A stretch of 22,965 nt of DNA from Prevotellaceae bacterium (GCA_031257655.1 JAIROF010000192.1:1-22965), one strand, 5' to 3'; shown: positions 8,818 to 16,251, counted from the stretch's first letter. The notes: a model not told the origin generated them from the letters alone. A program made the numbers and translations.

Positions 8818-9230
8818 ATTTCGTCTATATCAGCGGATTTCGTAAGCTGTGCAAGGTAATCGCCGGGATGCATACCCAACTCCGCTCGGCGTAGCGTCCA
8901 CGCTCCGCTCGGCGTAGCGTCCACGCTACGCGGGGGGGCGAAAATGGCGATTTGCTTGTTTGGGTATGAGCTTCATCTGCTGCTTTTCTGGCGGCAGCGG
9001 AAATATGCTGCATATCGCTACGCAGATTTTGCTTGTCGTGTGCAATGCCAACATAATCAACAGGATAGCTGTAAAAAAAATAGTTCTTCGGCTGCCGACG
9101 AAAATATGCCTTGCATTTTTTTTAGTCTGATGATGGTATTCCTCATATTTCTACTATTAAAATCGCTACAAATTACAAAAGAAACCACTACCGACGCCAC
9201 TCCCCACATGTTCTAATAACAATTTGATTT
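8818..9230. other. Intergenic stretch with short tandem repeat and palindrome
   Basis: A 23-bp unit is repeated twice without change (8880-8902, 8903-8925). The second copy runs into the perfect palindrome GCGTAGCGT-CC-ACGCTACGC (8912-8931). Next comes the second copy of the 24-bp direct repeat (8934-8957). A 90-codon open frame at 8944-9216 (plus) overlaps that repeat and has a hydrophobic patch near its end, but nothing in it looks like a conserved protein and I do not call it. Confidence 0.5.
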
Positions 9231-9560
9231 TTATGAGATTACAAGTTTTCTATGCGTTTTTGCATTATCTACCGACACTTTTTTCTGCTCGGCCAAAAGC
9301 GCAATTTGTTTATGTTTATGCACCTCTGCCGGTATATTCACGCCTAAATAGGCAGCGGGCTTGCGCGGCGCTATGCCCAGCTCCTCGCAGCTCTCAAAGT
9401 AGCTCTCTATGCCGTTTTCAAAATCGGCTCGCAGCTCATCAATATCGTTGCCCTCGTATAGGATAAGGTCGTGCTTTAGCCCTAAAACTTCGCCCACAAG
9501 GCTGCCATCAGCCTCGTATTCAATGCTGCCGGTATAGCCTTTGTATTCCAAGTAATCCAT
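9231..9560 (-). CDS. hicB: HicB-family antitoxin, copy 1
   Basis: A 109-residue HicB-like antitoxin. The N-terminal half (MDYLEYKGYTGSIEY, then VGEVLGLKHDLILYEGNDIDEL, then ESYFESCEELG) is the RNase-H-like fold that binds and blocks HicA. The C-terminal half (GVNIPAEVHKHKQIALLAEQKK) resembles a ribbon-helix-helix DNA-binding tail, although its last residues look unlike the family. The ATG at 9560 starts 1 nt after the stop of the reconstructed HicA frame, which indicates translational coupling of toxin and antitoxin. This is the only member of the locus without an obvious break. Confidence 0.85.
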   Translation of the reverse strand: MDYLEYKGYTGSIEYEADGSLVGEVLGLKHDLILYEGNDIDELRADFENGIESYFESCEELGIAPRKPAAYLGVNIPAEVHKHKQIALLAEQKKVSVDNAKTHRKLVIS

Positions 9561-9561
9561 T

Positions 9562-9856
9562 TTATTTTCCCTCCTGTTTTTTGGGGAATTCAACTTCAAT
9601 AAAATGCCCCGCTATAAGGGTTGTATATATTTTTTTCAGTGCAATTTCTTTAATTGGCTTTCCTTGCTGATGAGGTTTGTGAAAATCAATAGAGGTTGTT
9701 GATTGCAAATTGGTAAACTTTACGCGCGCCCCCCGAGGTTTTTCCTTTGTTGCTCATTGAAAAACCCAGCGCCGTTAGCAGCTTTACCAGCTCGTCGAAA
9801 GTAAAGTCCTTTGGCAGCGCCAAAAACCGTCTTATCAGCTTTTCTTTAGTACTCAC
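9562..9856 (-). pseudogene. hicA: HicA-family mRNA interferase toxin, frameshifted in a G6 tract
   Basis: HicA toxins cut mRNA during translation and are neutralised by HicB. The frame starts at GTG 9856 (VSTKEKLIRRFLALPKDF) and continues FDELVKLLTALGFSMSNKGKTSG. It then meets six G (complement of 9729-9734) and closes early at INNLY. Removing one G restores ARVKFTNLQSTTSIDFHKPH and a frame running to IEVEFPKKQEGK, with its stop at 9564-9562, 1 nt before hicB. The restored protein would be 97 residues, with the DFHKPH segment expected to carry the catalytic His. As written the toxin lacks that part and should be inactive. A sequencing error or slippage switching in the G tract are alternatives. 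Confidence 0.8.
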
Positions 9857-9941
9857 GATGCGTATGGAATGTAATTTGCTACAAGGTAAATGTTTCGGCA
9901 TAAATTGATGATACGAGGTCATCTACCGACACTTTTTCAGC

Positions 9942-10211
9942 TCAATCAAAAGCATAAATTTGCTCATGCGCCTCTACCGGTACGCTCACGTTTAAGCTGG
10001 CAGCGGGCTTGCGCGGCGCTATGCCCAACTCTTCGCAGCACTCAAAGTAGCTCTCTATGCCGTCTTCAAAATCGGCTCGCAGCTCATCAATATCGTTGCC
10101 CTCGTATAGGATAAGGTCGTGCTTTAGCCCAAGCACTTTACCCACAAAGCAGCCATCTGCTTCGCTGTATTTCACGCTACCGGTGTAGCCTTTGTAGTGT
10201 AAGTAATTCAT
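9942..10211 (-). CDS. HicB-family antitoxin, copy 2, truncated C-terminus
   Basis: An 89-residue paralogue of the hicB at 9231-9560, with nearly identical central sequence (GLKHDLILYEGNDIDELRADFE). I start it at ATG 10211; three extra codons are possible. The frame ends early at QIYAFD. Compared with copy 1 it has one extra base just after CAAATT and one A fewer in the following A run. Correcting both gives QIMLLIELKKVSVDDLVSSIY and a full ribbon-helix-helix tail ending near 9886. As written it would keep the toxin-binding fold but lose most of the DNA-binding tail. No toxin gene lies upstream of it, only the tRNA. Most likely it is a decaying product of a hicAB duplication. Confidence 0.75.
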   Translation of the reverse strand: MNYLHYKGYTGSVKYSEADGCFVGKVLGLKHDLILYEGNDIDELRADFEDGIESYFECCEELGIAPRKPAASLNVSVPVEAHEQIYAFD

Positions 10212-10224
10212 ACTCCCCATTTTG

Positions 10225-10296
10225 TAGCCCCAACAGGACTCGAACCTGTATTTAAAGTTTAGGAAACTTCCGTTCTATCCCTTGAACTATAGGGCC
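10225..10296 (-). tRNA. tRNA-Arg (anticodon CCT)
   Basis: A 72-nt cloverleaf on the minus strand. Acceptor GGCCCTA pairs with TGGGGCT (two G-U pairs). The D stem is GTTC/GAAC. The anticodon stem GAAGT/ACTTT encloses loop TTCCTAA with anticodon CCT. The T arm is ACAGG-TTCGAGT-CCTGT and the discriminator base is A. CCA is not encoded. It reads AGG codons. It lies 14 nt upstream of the second hicB and about 40 nt after the fabH stop, on the same strand as both. Confidence 0.95.
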
Positions 10297-10308
10297 AACC
10301 TCAGCTGC

Positions 10309-10336
10309 AATTCTTAATTCCTAATTCTTAATTCTC
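10309..10336. repeat. Four-unit 7-bp microsatellite after fabH
   Basis: Units AATTCTT, AATTCCT, AATTCTT, AATTCTC lie directly against the fabH stop codon (10337-10339). On the minus strand this reads GAATTAAGAATT-like, the same 7-bp theme as the array at 16204-16238 behind gpsA. Confidence 0.8.
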
Positions 10337-11326
10337 TCAGTACGCCCACTTGAGGTAGGCTGCTCCCCAGGTGAACCCTGCGCCAAACGTGGCGATGACG
10401 ATGTTGTCGCCTTTCTTGAAGCGTTTTTCAAAGTCCCACAGGCACAGCGGCACCGACGCCGCCGAGGTGTTGCCCACCCGGTGAATGTTTATCAGCACCT
10501 TATCTTCCTCCAGCCCCATCCGGTTGCGGACGGAGTCGATGATGCGCAGGTTGGCCTGGTGGGAGATGAAGTAGTCGATGTTGTCGTGCGTCAGGTTGTT
10601 GCGCTTGAGGATCAGCTCGGTTGCCGTTGACATGTTGGTTACGGCGTGCCGGTACACGGCGTTGCCGTCCTGAAAGATGAAGTGCTCGCGGTTGCGCACC
10701 GTGTCTTCGGTGGGGGGGTAGGCCGAGCCGCCGGCTTTCTGGTAGAGGAACTGCCGGCCTACGCCGTCGGAGTGGAGCGTCACGTCCTGCATGCCAAGCC
10801 CGTCGAGGTTGGGCTCTACCAGCACGGCGGCGGCGCCGTCGCCAAACAGGGGGCAGGTTTTGCGGTCGGTGTAGTCGACGAGCGCCGACATTTTTTCGCC
10901 GGCCACCACTATCACCTTTTTGCGCGCGCCGGTTTCGATAAAGTTTCTGGCAATGGTGTACCCGTAGAGGAACCCCGAGCATCCGGCGTTGACGTCGAAG
11001 GCAAAGGCGTTTTTGATGCCGGCCTTGTCGCAGATGATGCAGGCGGTGGAGGGAAAAATCATGTCGCCCGTCACCGTGGGGCAAATGAGCAGGTCTATTT
11101 CGTCCGGCGAGGCGCCTGTTTTTGCGAGCAGCTGCTCCACGGCTTTTACGCCCATTTCGGACATGCCCGCGCCTTCGCCCTTTAGGATGTGCCGCTCGCT
11201 GATGCCCGTGTGCCCTACTATCCACTCGTCGGTGGTGTCGACCATGCGGCTCAGCTCGTCGTTGGTGAGGATGTAGTCGGGGATGTATCCTCCTATGCCG
11301 GTTATGGCTGCGGTAATTTTAGGCAT
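10337..11326 (-). CDS. fabH: 3-oxoacyl-ACP synthase III (KAS III)
   Basis: A 329-residue FabH, which condenses a short acyl-CoA with malonyl-ACP to start fatty-acid synthesis in the cytoplasm. The catalytic triad is visible: Cys116 in VNAGCSGFLYG, His256 in FISHQANLR and Asn286 in RVGNTSAAS. The N-terminal GIGGYIPDYILTND and DEWIVGHTGISERH are typical, and the glycine-rich end GAGFTWGAAYLKW is intact. It overlaps the end of plsX by 8 nt, so the two are translationally coupled within the DUF177-rpmF-plsX-fabH operon. The length is normal and nothing is unusual. Confidence 0.97.
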   Translation of the reverse strand: MPKITAAITGIGGYIPDYILTNDELSRMVDTTDEWIVGHTGISERHILKGEGAGMSEMGVKAVEQLLAKTGASPDEIDLLICPTVTGDMIFPSTACIICDKAGIKNAFAFDVNAGCSGFLYGYTIARNFIETGARKKVIVVAGEKMSALVDYTDRKTCPLFGDGAAAVLVEPNLDGLGMQDVTLHSDGVGRQFLYQKAGGSAYPPTEDTVRNREHFIFQDGNAVYRHAVTNMSTATELILKRNNLTHDNIDYFISHQANLRIIDSVRNRMGLEEDKVLINIHRVGNTSAASVPLCLWDFEKRFKKGDNIVIATFGAGFTWGAAYLKWAY

Positions 11327-12275
11327 GAGCGTTGTTGTTTAGTGCGATTTTTACTTTTTCGGCCAGCTGCGCTTTTATCACGCGCTCGGTTTGCAGGATC
11401 ATGACTTTCACCGCCTGTATGCTGGAGTGGCCGTGCCCTATCACCACCGTAGAGTTGACGCCGATGACGGGTGTTCCGCCGTACAGCTCGTAGTTGAAGC
11501 GGTCAAAAAATTCGTTTTTAACGCCCTGCTCGTGCGCGAGTGCGTACATGGCTTCGGCCTGCTTGAGGACGATGTTTCCCACAAAGCCGTCGCAGACAAT
11601 AACGTCGGCAATGGTTCCGAAGTAGATTTTGTTGCCCTCTATGTTGCCTACGAAGTTGAAGTTGCGCGAATTTTTCATCAGCGCGTGCGCCGCGAGGGTG
11701 AGGAGGTTTCCCTTTTCCTCTTCTTGGCCGTTGCTCAGCAGGGCTACGCGGGGGTTTTCTATGCCCAGCACGTTTTTGGCGTAGATGGCGCCCAGCATGC
11801 CGAACTGGCAGAGCATTTCCGGCTTGCAGTCGGCGTTCAGGCCGGCGTCTACCAGCAGCGCCAGCTTGCCGTTGGCCTGCGGGATGAAGGTGGGGATGCA
11901 CGGGCGCACTACGCCTTCGACCGATTTTACGGTGTACATGGCGCCTACGAGCATGGCGCCGGTGCTGCCGGCGCTGGCAAAGCCATCTATTTCTTTTTTG
12001 GCGAGCGCATGGAAGCCAACGGCTATGCTCGAATCCGGTTTTTGCTGGAAGGCTTTTGCCGGATGGTCGCCCATTTCGATAGCCTGCGTGGCATGCGCTA
12101 TGTCTACCTGCGCGGCGTCGAAGCCGGCTTGCGCCATAGCGGTTGCTATTTTTTCTTTGTCGCCAAAGAGCACCATGCGGCTGCCCTTTGCCAGCTCGCC
12201 GTACGCCTGCATCACGCCCTGCACCACTGTTTCGGGGGCATGGTCGCCGCCCATTACATCAATGCCTATTCTCAT
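11319..12275 (-). CDS. plsX: Phosphate acyltransferase PlsX
   Basis: A 318-residue PlsX, which converts acyl-ACP to acyl-phosphate for phospholipid synthesis at the membrane surface. MRIGIDVMGGDHAPETVVQGV at the N-terminus is diagnostic. The segments GFASAGSTGAMLVGAMY, LVDAGLNADCKPEML and DVIVCDGFVGNIVLKQAEA follow in the expected order. It is preceded by rpmF with a GC-rich gap of about 200 nt and overlaps fabH by 8 nt. GpsA, whose product feeds the same glycerolipid pathway, is encoded 3 kb away in a separate unit. Confidence 0.97.
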   Translation of the reverse strand: MRIGIDVMGGDHAPETVVQGVMQAYGELAKGSRMVLFGDKEKIATAMAQAGFDAAQVDIAHATQAIEMGDHPAKAFQQKPDSSIAVGFHALAKKEIDGFASAGSTGAMLVGAMYTVKSVEGVVRPCIPTFIPQANGKLALLVDAGLNADCKPEMLCQFGMLGAIYAKNVLGIENPRVALLSNGQEEEKGNLLTLAAHALMKNSRNFNFVGNIEGNKIYFGTIADVIVCDGFVGNIVLKQAEAMYALAHEQGVKNEFFDRFNYELYGGTPVIGVNSTVVIGHGHSSIQAVKVMILQTERVIKAQLAEKVKIALNNNAHA

Positions 12276-12474
12276 CTGATTTAATTATTAGCCCCCTCTG
12301 CCTTCTGCTGCCTTCCTTGTGCGCCCGCTTCCCCTGCCTGCCTGCGGGGGGAGGGTGCCGGGCTGCCGGCCGGCCGAAAAGCGGAGAAACAGAGAAGTGG
12401 GTTAAACGTTAGCCATCTGTACGCTGTGCTGGCCTGCGCCCCGCAGCGTACGCTGATGATGCTGTAACCTTGGC

Positions 12475-12660
12475 TTATGCCGTAACCTGCTTTTCGACCG
12501 CCAGGCGACCCCGGTAGTACCCGCACTCGGGGCAAACGCGGTGAAACAGCGTGGTGGCGCCGCAGCTCGAGCACGTGCTGAGCGTGGGAGCTGTTGCCTT
12601 GTAGTGCGTTCTGCGCTTGTTGCGGCGCTGCTTGGAAATTTTTGATTTGGGATGTGCCAT
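12475..12660 (-). CDS. rpmF: 50S ribosomal protein L32
   Basis: A 61-residue L32 of the large ribosomal subunit. It starts MAHPKSKISKQRRNKRRTHY and has the zinc-ribbon pairs Cys30-x2-Cys33 and Cys43-x2-Cys46 (CSSC and CPEC), so it is the zinc-binding form. It lies between the DUF177 gene and plsX, the classic order in many bacteria, and is probably transcribed from the promoter before the DUF177 gene. Confidence 0.97.
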   Translation of the reverse strand: MAHPKSKISKQRRNKRRTHYKATAPTLSTCSSCGATTLFHRVCPECGYYRGRLAVEKQVTA

Positions 12661-12730
12661 ACCGTAAAGATGCTTAAATGTTAGTTAGTTGCTTAATCTA
12701 TTTTTTGGGTTTAACGAAATTACGCTTGCG

Positions 12731-13297
12731 CTACTTTGGTGTACTACCGGCGCGCTGCGCCGCCGCCGCGAGCTTGCTCCACGGCGAATTTTCCTCCTTT
12801 ACGCGCCGGGCTTCCTGCTGCAGCTCGTGCAGCTTGGCCAGCATGTCCTTGTTGCAGGTGCTGCGCCCCTGCTCGTCGTTGGGGTGCAGGCGCTGCATGG
12901 GCAGGCTGAGGCAAATGCTTTCGTAGAGGTACTGCGCGAGGTCGACCTCCGTGTCGCCGGGCTGCAGGTGCATCACCTCGTCTTCGGCAAAGCCGTCCTG
13001 CTCCGCCTCGCCGGTGAAGCTCACGGTGAGCGTGCCCTCAAACGCAACGGGCGCAAAAAATTCGTCCAGGCACCTGTCGCACGCTACCTTCACGCTGCCC
13101 TCCATGCCTACGGCCAGCGCCATAAAGCTGCCCGCTTTTTCGGCGTCAACGCGCACGCTTACGTGCCCTTCCGATATTTCCGAGCCTTCAAACCGCCGGA
13201 AAAAGCCATCGTTCACCTCAAACCGGAACGTGTGCCTCCCCTGCGGCAGGCTGCCATACGCTATGCCGTATGGAGGCAGGCTGTCTATTTTGCTCAT
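12731..13297 (-). CDS. DUF177 (YceD-like) protein
   Basis: A 188-residue DUF177/YceD-family protein. The central GSVKVACDRCLDEFFAPVAFEGTLTV is the characteristic region, followed by an acidic segment with EVDLAQYLYESICLSLPMQ. The family is encoded next to rpmF across bacteria and has been linked to 23S rRNA and ribosome synthesis, but the biochemical role is not settled. I use the ATG at 13297 (MSKIDSLPPYG); an ATG five codons upstream is possible. It heads the operon, with a good promoter at 13339-13370. The basic, Lys/Arg-rich C-terminal end is somewhat extended. Confidence 0.9.
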   Translation of the reverse strand: MSKIDSLPPYGIAYGSLPQGRHTFRFEVNDGFFRRFEGSEISEGHVSVRVDAEKAGSFMALAVGMEGSVKVACDRCLDEFFAPVAFEGTLTVSFTGEAEQDGFAEDEVMHLQPGDTEVDLAQYLYESICLSLPMQRLHPNDEQGRSTCNKDMLAKLHELQQEARRVKEENSPWSKLAAAAQRAGSTPK

Positions 13298-13338
13298 TAC
13301 ACCTTGCTGCACTTAAATCTACTCAAATGCAAAGCGGA

Positions 13339-13370
13339 CAAAGGTAATATTTTTTTCGCAGTTGTGCAAA
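13339..13370 (-). promoter_or_regulatory. Bacteroidetes-type promoter for the DUF177-rpmF-plsX-fabH operon
   Basis: On the minus strand TTTG (13370-13367), 20 nt, then TACCTTTG (13346-13339): full matches to both elements with standard spacing. Transcription would start near 13332, about 35 nt before the ATG at 13297. Confidence 0.75.
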
Positions 13371-13636
13371 AATTGTTAAAAAAAGATGCGCTTTACGAGG
13401 AAAAAGGGCGAAGAAAGGGTTGATATACAACAAAAAGGTGGCGAAAGCAAAAGCCGCAAAAAAATGCCCATTGCTTTTTGGGGGAGGGGCGATTGTTCGG
13501 CAGAAGCTTTAGCCCGTCTACGCTGCGTTGGAGCGGGGGGCAGCGCTACGCCACGCCGGCATGCCCGAACGCCGATTTTTTGTGATTTGAATGGTTGCTG
13601 TGATGCGCCAACATGCGCCATTAATCGCTCATGCTA

Positions 13637-13755
13637 CGCAGAAAGCGCGTCTCAACGACGAAAGGGTGGTGAAAGGGCGGCGAAAGGGCGACGAAATGTC
13701 GCCGTAGAGGCGTATTGGATGCGTCTCACGACGAGAGGGCGCTGAGGCGCGATGC
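13637..13755. repeat. Dispersed intergenic repeat, copy B
   Basis: This is the partner of 6000-6138, in the same orientation. The 30-nt opening block differs by one base, and both copies close on CGCTGAGGCGCGATGC. Copy B lacks the GGCGGCAAAA expansion and has GGGCGGCGAAA units instead. It lies between the DUF177 operon promoter and the 3' end of the CPBP protease gene. Confidence 0.75.
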
Positions 13756-13880
13756 ACAGCGAGGCGCACGCCGTGCGTCTCTACAGCGCTATGCGTCGCA
13801 CCGTGCGTAATCATTCAAATCAAAAAAAATCACCTGTCCGGCGTAGGGGTAGCTCCATGCGGAGCTGCGTGTGGGTGCTT

Positions 13881-14780
13881 TCAGCTCGCAGCGGTAATTT
13901 GGCGGCGGCGGTTTTTTTCGTGCCGCCGGATGTGCGCCAGCATGTTTGCCGCTACCAGCACCGATGCCAGCGCCAGCAGGGTGCTCACGGCGGTTTCGAC
14001 CTCCAGCGATTCGAGGTTTACGCCGCGCCGCGCCGCGTAGAAGCTGGCGCAGACGGTGACGGCGTTGTTGGTGAAGTGCGCAATGATGGGTAGCCACAGG
14101 CTGCCGCTCCAGTAGAGCAGGTAGCCAAACAGCGCCCCAAGGAGGAAGCGGGGGATGAAGCCCTCCAGCTGCACGTGTATCGCGCTGAAGATTGCCGCCG
14201 ACAGGAGGATGGAGAGGTGCGGCCGGCTTGTCCAGCAGCACAGCAGGCGCTGCAGGTAGCCGCGGAACAGCAGCTCCTCGCCCACGGCCGGCATCAGGGC
14301 TACCACCAGCAGGTTGAGCATCAGGGTGCCCGCATCGGGCGAAAAGATGAGCGCCATCGTCAGCTTGGTCGTCTCCTGGTCGATGCGCGTAGCCCACTCG
14401 GGGAGCGGGAGCTGCGCGTTGACGTTGGCCGAAAAGCTGATGAACGGAATGGAGGCAACGATGGCCAGCGCCGTCAGCACGGCGCTTTTGGGCGCAGGCG
14501 GGCGCGCTGCGCCGAGAACAATGCAGGCCCGCCTGCGCCAAATGAGCAGCGCGGCCAGCGCGGGCGGCAGCAGGAACACCCCCACGCTCTGCACCGCCAT
14601 CAGGTAGCGCGCCAGCGCAAGGCGGTGCACGGAAAGCCCCGCCGACGCCTCCGAAGGCGAAAACCCAAAGGCCGGGGCAAGCGCCATGCCAACAGCGCCC
14701 GTCAGCGGCAGCGCGCAAAACAGGACGAGCAGCAGCAGCAAAAGCTGCATCGGCGGATTTACTACGAATATCTTTTTCAT
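13881..14780 (-). CDS. CPBP-family intramembrane metalloprotease
   Basis: A 299-residue polytopic membrane protein of the CPBP (CAAX protease and bacteriocin-processing) family. The active-site motifs are visible: Glu168-Glu169 and Arg173 in VGEELLFRGYLQ, His202 in FSAIHVQLEGFIPR, and His235 with Asn239 in PIIAHFTNNAV. An N-terminal hydrophobic segment (MQLLLLLLVLFCALPL) and several further membrane helices precede the motifs. The C-terminal tail is basic (HIRRHEKNRRRQ). The substrate cannot be told from sequence. It stands alone, downstream of the ferredoxin terminator and on the same strand. Confidence 0.93.
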   Translation of the reverse strand: MKKIFVVNPPMQLLLLLLVLFCALPLTGAVGMALAPAFGFSPSEASAGLSVHRLALARYLMAVQSVGVFLLPPALAALLIWRRRACIVLGAARPPAPKSAVLTALAIVASIPFISFSANVNAQLPLPEWATRIDQETTKLTMALIFSPDAGTLMLNLLVVALMPAVGEELLFRGYLQRLLCCWTSRPHLSILLSAAIFSAIHVQLEGFIPRFLLGALFGYLLYWSGSLWLPIIAHFTNNAVTVCASFYAARRGVNLESLEVETAVSTLLALASVLVAANMLAHIRRHEKNRRRQITAAS

Positions 14781-14821
14781 GCGCGATTCAACACCTCGGC
14801 CTGCGGCATGGCCGTTAGCCT

Positions 14822-14860
14822 AAAAAAAGAGGCTGCCCGCATAGCGAATGAGCCAGCCTC
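14822..14860 (-). terminator. Intrinsic terminator after the ferredoxin gene
   Basis: On the minus strand GAGGCTG and CAGCCTC form a stem (14860-14854 with 14835-14829), followed by seven T (14828-14822). It lies about 25 nt beyond the ferredoxin stop codon and separates that gene from the CPBP protease gene. Confidence 0.8.
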
Positions 14861-14885
14861 CTTTCCGGTAGATAAAAAAACGTGT

Positions 14886-15053
14886 TTATGCAGGGCTAAT
14901 TGCGCCCGTTGGACAAGCGTCCGCGCAAGTGCCGCAGTCGGTGCAAATATCAGGGTCTATCTGGTAAATATCCCCCGGCGAAATTGCCTCAACCGGACAC
15001 TCGTCAATACACGTACCGCAAGCGGTACAATCTGTGCTAATTTTATGCGCCAT
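14886..15053 (-). CDS. 2[4Fe-4S] ferredoxin, 55 residues
   Basis: A small cytoplasmic electron carrier of the clostridial/bacterial type with two cubane clusters. The first motif is Cys9-x2-Cys12-x2-Cys15-x3-Cys19-Pro (CTACGTCIDECP). The second is Cys37-x2-Cys40-x2-Cys43-x3-Cys47-Pro (CTDCGTCADACP). The product starts MAHKISTDC and ends GAISPA. Such ferredoxins serve anaerobic enzymes such as pyruvate:ferredoxin oxidoreductase, which fits an anaerobic lifestyle. It has its own promoter (15083-15114) and terminator (14822-14860), so it is a single-gene unit. Confidence 0.96.
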   Translation of the reverse strand: MAHKISTDCTACGTCIDECPVEAISPGDIYQIDPDICTDCGTCADACPTGAISPA

Positions 15054-15082
15054 TTTTTATAAAGATTTGGTTAACTGTAGCG

Positions 15083-15114
15083 CAAATGTATGAATAATAC
15101 GTCGAAAAACCAAA
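15083..15114 (-). promoter_or_regulatory. Bacteroidetes-type promoter for the ferredoxin gene
   Basis: Minus-strand TTTG (15114-15111), 20 nt, TACATTTG (15090-15083): both elements complete with standard spacing. The predicted start is near 15076, giving a leader of about 23 nt. Confidence 0.75.
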
Positions 15115-15163
15115 TGTCAACAATTTTTTGCTTCCCCAATGGCAATCTTACCGTATTAAATAC

Positions 15164-15171
15164 TAACTTTG
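15164..15171 (+). promoter_or_regulatory. Possible -7 element for gpsA
   Basis: TAACTTTG matches TAnnTTTG, 19 nt before the gpsA ATG. I see no clear TTTG at the expected upstream distance; the nearest is at 15127-15130, too far away. The leader would be very short. Confidence 0.35.
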
Positions 15172-15190
15172 TAGGCTCTTGAAAAAAATT

Positions 15191-16198
15191 ATGGAGATAA
15201 AAATACAGCCAAATGCGCGGTACACGGTGCTTGGCAGCGGCAGCTGGGCTACGGCTATCGCAAAGCTGCTCACCGGCAACCTTGCCAACGTGGGGTGGTA
15301 CGTGCGCGAGCAGGAGTTCGCTGACCGCATCGCAAAGGACGGCCGCAACCCGCAGTTTCTGACGGAGGTGGAGCTCGACGCCAGCCGGCTCACGCTCTAC
15401 GCCGACGTAAACCAGGCCGTGCGCAGCAGCGACGTCCTCATTGTGGTCATCCCCTCCGCCTTTGTTGAGGTGTGGATGGAGGGGCTCGCGGTGAGCCTGA
15501 AGGATAAGTTTATCGTATCGGCCGTGAAGGGAATTTTGCCGGAGGGCAACAAGACCGTGCTGGAGTACATGCACGACGCCTTTGGGGCGGAGTTTGCCAA
15601 CATGGGCATCGTGACCGGCCCCTGCCACGCGGAGGAGGTCGCCCTCAAGCGCCTCTCCTACCTCACGTTTGCCTGCAAAGACCCGGAAAACTCCCGCGCC
15701 GTGGCGCGGGTCTTTTCCGGACAGTTCCTGCGCCCCGTCTTCAGCACCGACATTCACGGAACGGAGTACGCCGCCGTGCTCAAAAATATCTACGCGGTGG
15801 CCGCCGGCATCTGCCACGGGCTGGGCTTTGGCGACAACTTTCAGGCGGTGCTCGTGAGCAACGCCCACGTGGAGATGAAGCGATTTCTGCAAACCGTATT
15901 CCCGGCGCAGCGCGAGCCGGCAAACTCGGCCTACCTCGGCGACTTGCTGGTTACCTGCTACTCGCAGTTCAGCCGAAACCGAACGTTTGGCAACATGATA
16001 GGCAAGGGATACCGCGTTAAGGACGCGCAGCTCGAAATGAGCATGGTGGCCGAAGGATACTACGCCACCAAGTGCATGCACGACCTGAACGCTACCTACA
16101 AGGTGGAGCTGCCCATCGCCAACGCCATGTACAAAATTCTCTACGAAGGCGCAAACGCCCAAAAGGAAATCAACAACCTGACGGAAACGCTGAGCTGA
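15191..16198 (+). CDS. gpsA: NAD(P)H-dependent glycerol-3-phosphate dehydrogenase
   Basis: A 335-residue GpsA, which reduces dihydroxyacetone phosphate to sn-glycerol-3-phosphate for phospholipid synthesis. The nucleotide-binding loop is VLGSGSWATA (about residues 13-22). VSAVKGI carries Lys114, TGPCHAEEV follows at about 143-151, and the catalytic Lys199 is in YAAVLKNIYAVAAGICHGL. I choose the ATG at 15191; a TTG four codons upstream is possible but unnecessary. It is on the same strand as pgi with a gap of about 145 nt that holds repeats, and it diverges from the ferredoxin gene. Confidence 0.96.
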   Translation: MEIKIQPNARYTVLGSGSWATAIAKLLTGNLANVGWYVREQEFADRIAKDGRNPQFLTEVELDASRLTLYADVNQAVRSSDVLIVVIPSAFVEVWMEGLAVSLKDKFIVSAVKGILPEGNKTVLEYMHDAFGAEFANMGIVTGPCHAEEVALKRLSYLTFACKDPENSRAVARVFSGQFLRPVFSTDIHGTEYAAVLKNIYAVAAGICHGLGFGDNFQAVLVSNAHVEMKRFLQTVFPAQREPANSAYLGDLLVTCYSQFSRNRTFGNMIGKGYRVKDAQLEMSMVAEGYYATKCMHDLNATYKVELPIANAMYKILYEGANAQKEINNLTETLS

Positions 16199-16203
16199 TT
16201 TAG

Positions 16204-16238
16204 GAATTGAGAATTGAGAATTGAGAATTGAGAATTGG
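16204..16238. repeat. Five-unit 7-bp microsatellite after gpsA
   Basis: Four identical GAATTGA units and a fifth GAATTGG, beginning 5 nt after the gpsA stop. The same theme appears, less perfectly, at 10309-10336 after fabH. Confidence 0.95.
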
Positions 16239-16251
16239 CGCAGGCGTGTAG

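Larger units (their letters stand above)
13298..13880. other. Intergenic stretch: promoter plus dispersed repeat
   Basis: Apart from the promoter (13339-13370) and repeat copy B (13637-13755) I see no gene. The sequence between them (about 13386-13630) has open frames on both strands, but none resembles a protein. Positions 13755-13800 continue as a GC-rich stretch with GCGTCTCTACAGCGC-type phrases that resemble the inside of the repeat. Confidence 0.5.

Noticed and set aside
8944..9216. 90-codon frame with a hydrophobic C-terminal patch
   Set aside because: It starts within the 24-bp direct repeat, has no promoter or recognisable protein features, and the composition looks like intergenic sequence.
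11391..12284. Long plus-strand frames opposite plsX, fabH, susC and gpsA
   Set aside because: All lie opposite genes with clear catalytic motifs; none has a coherent domain, start signal or promoter.
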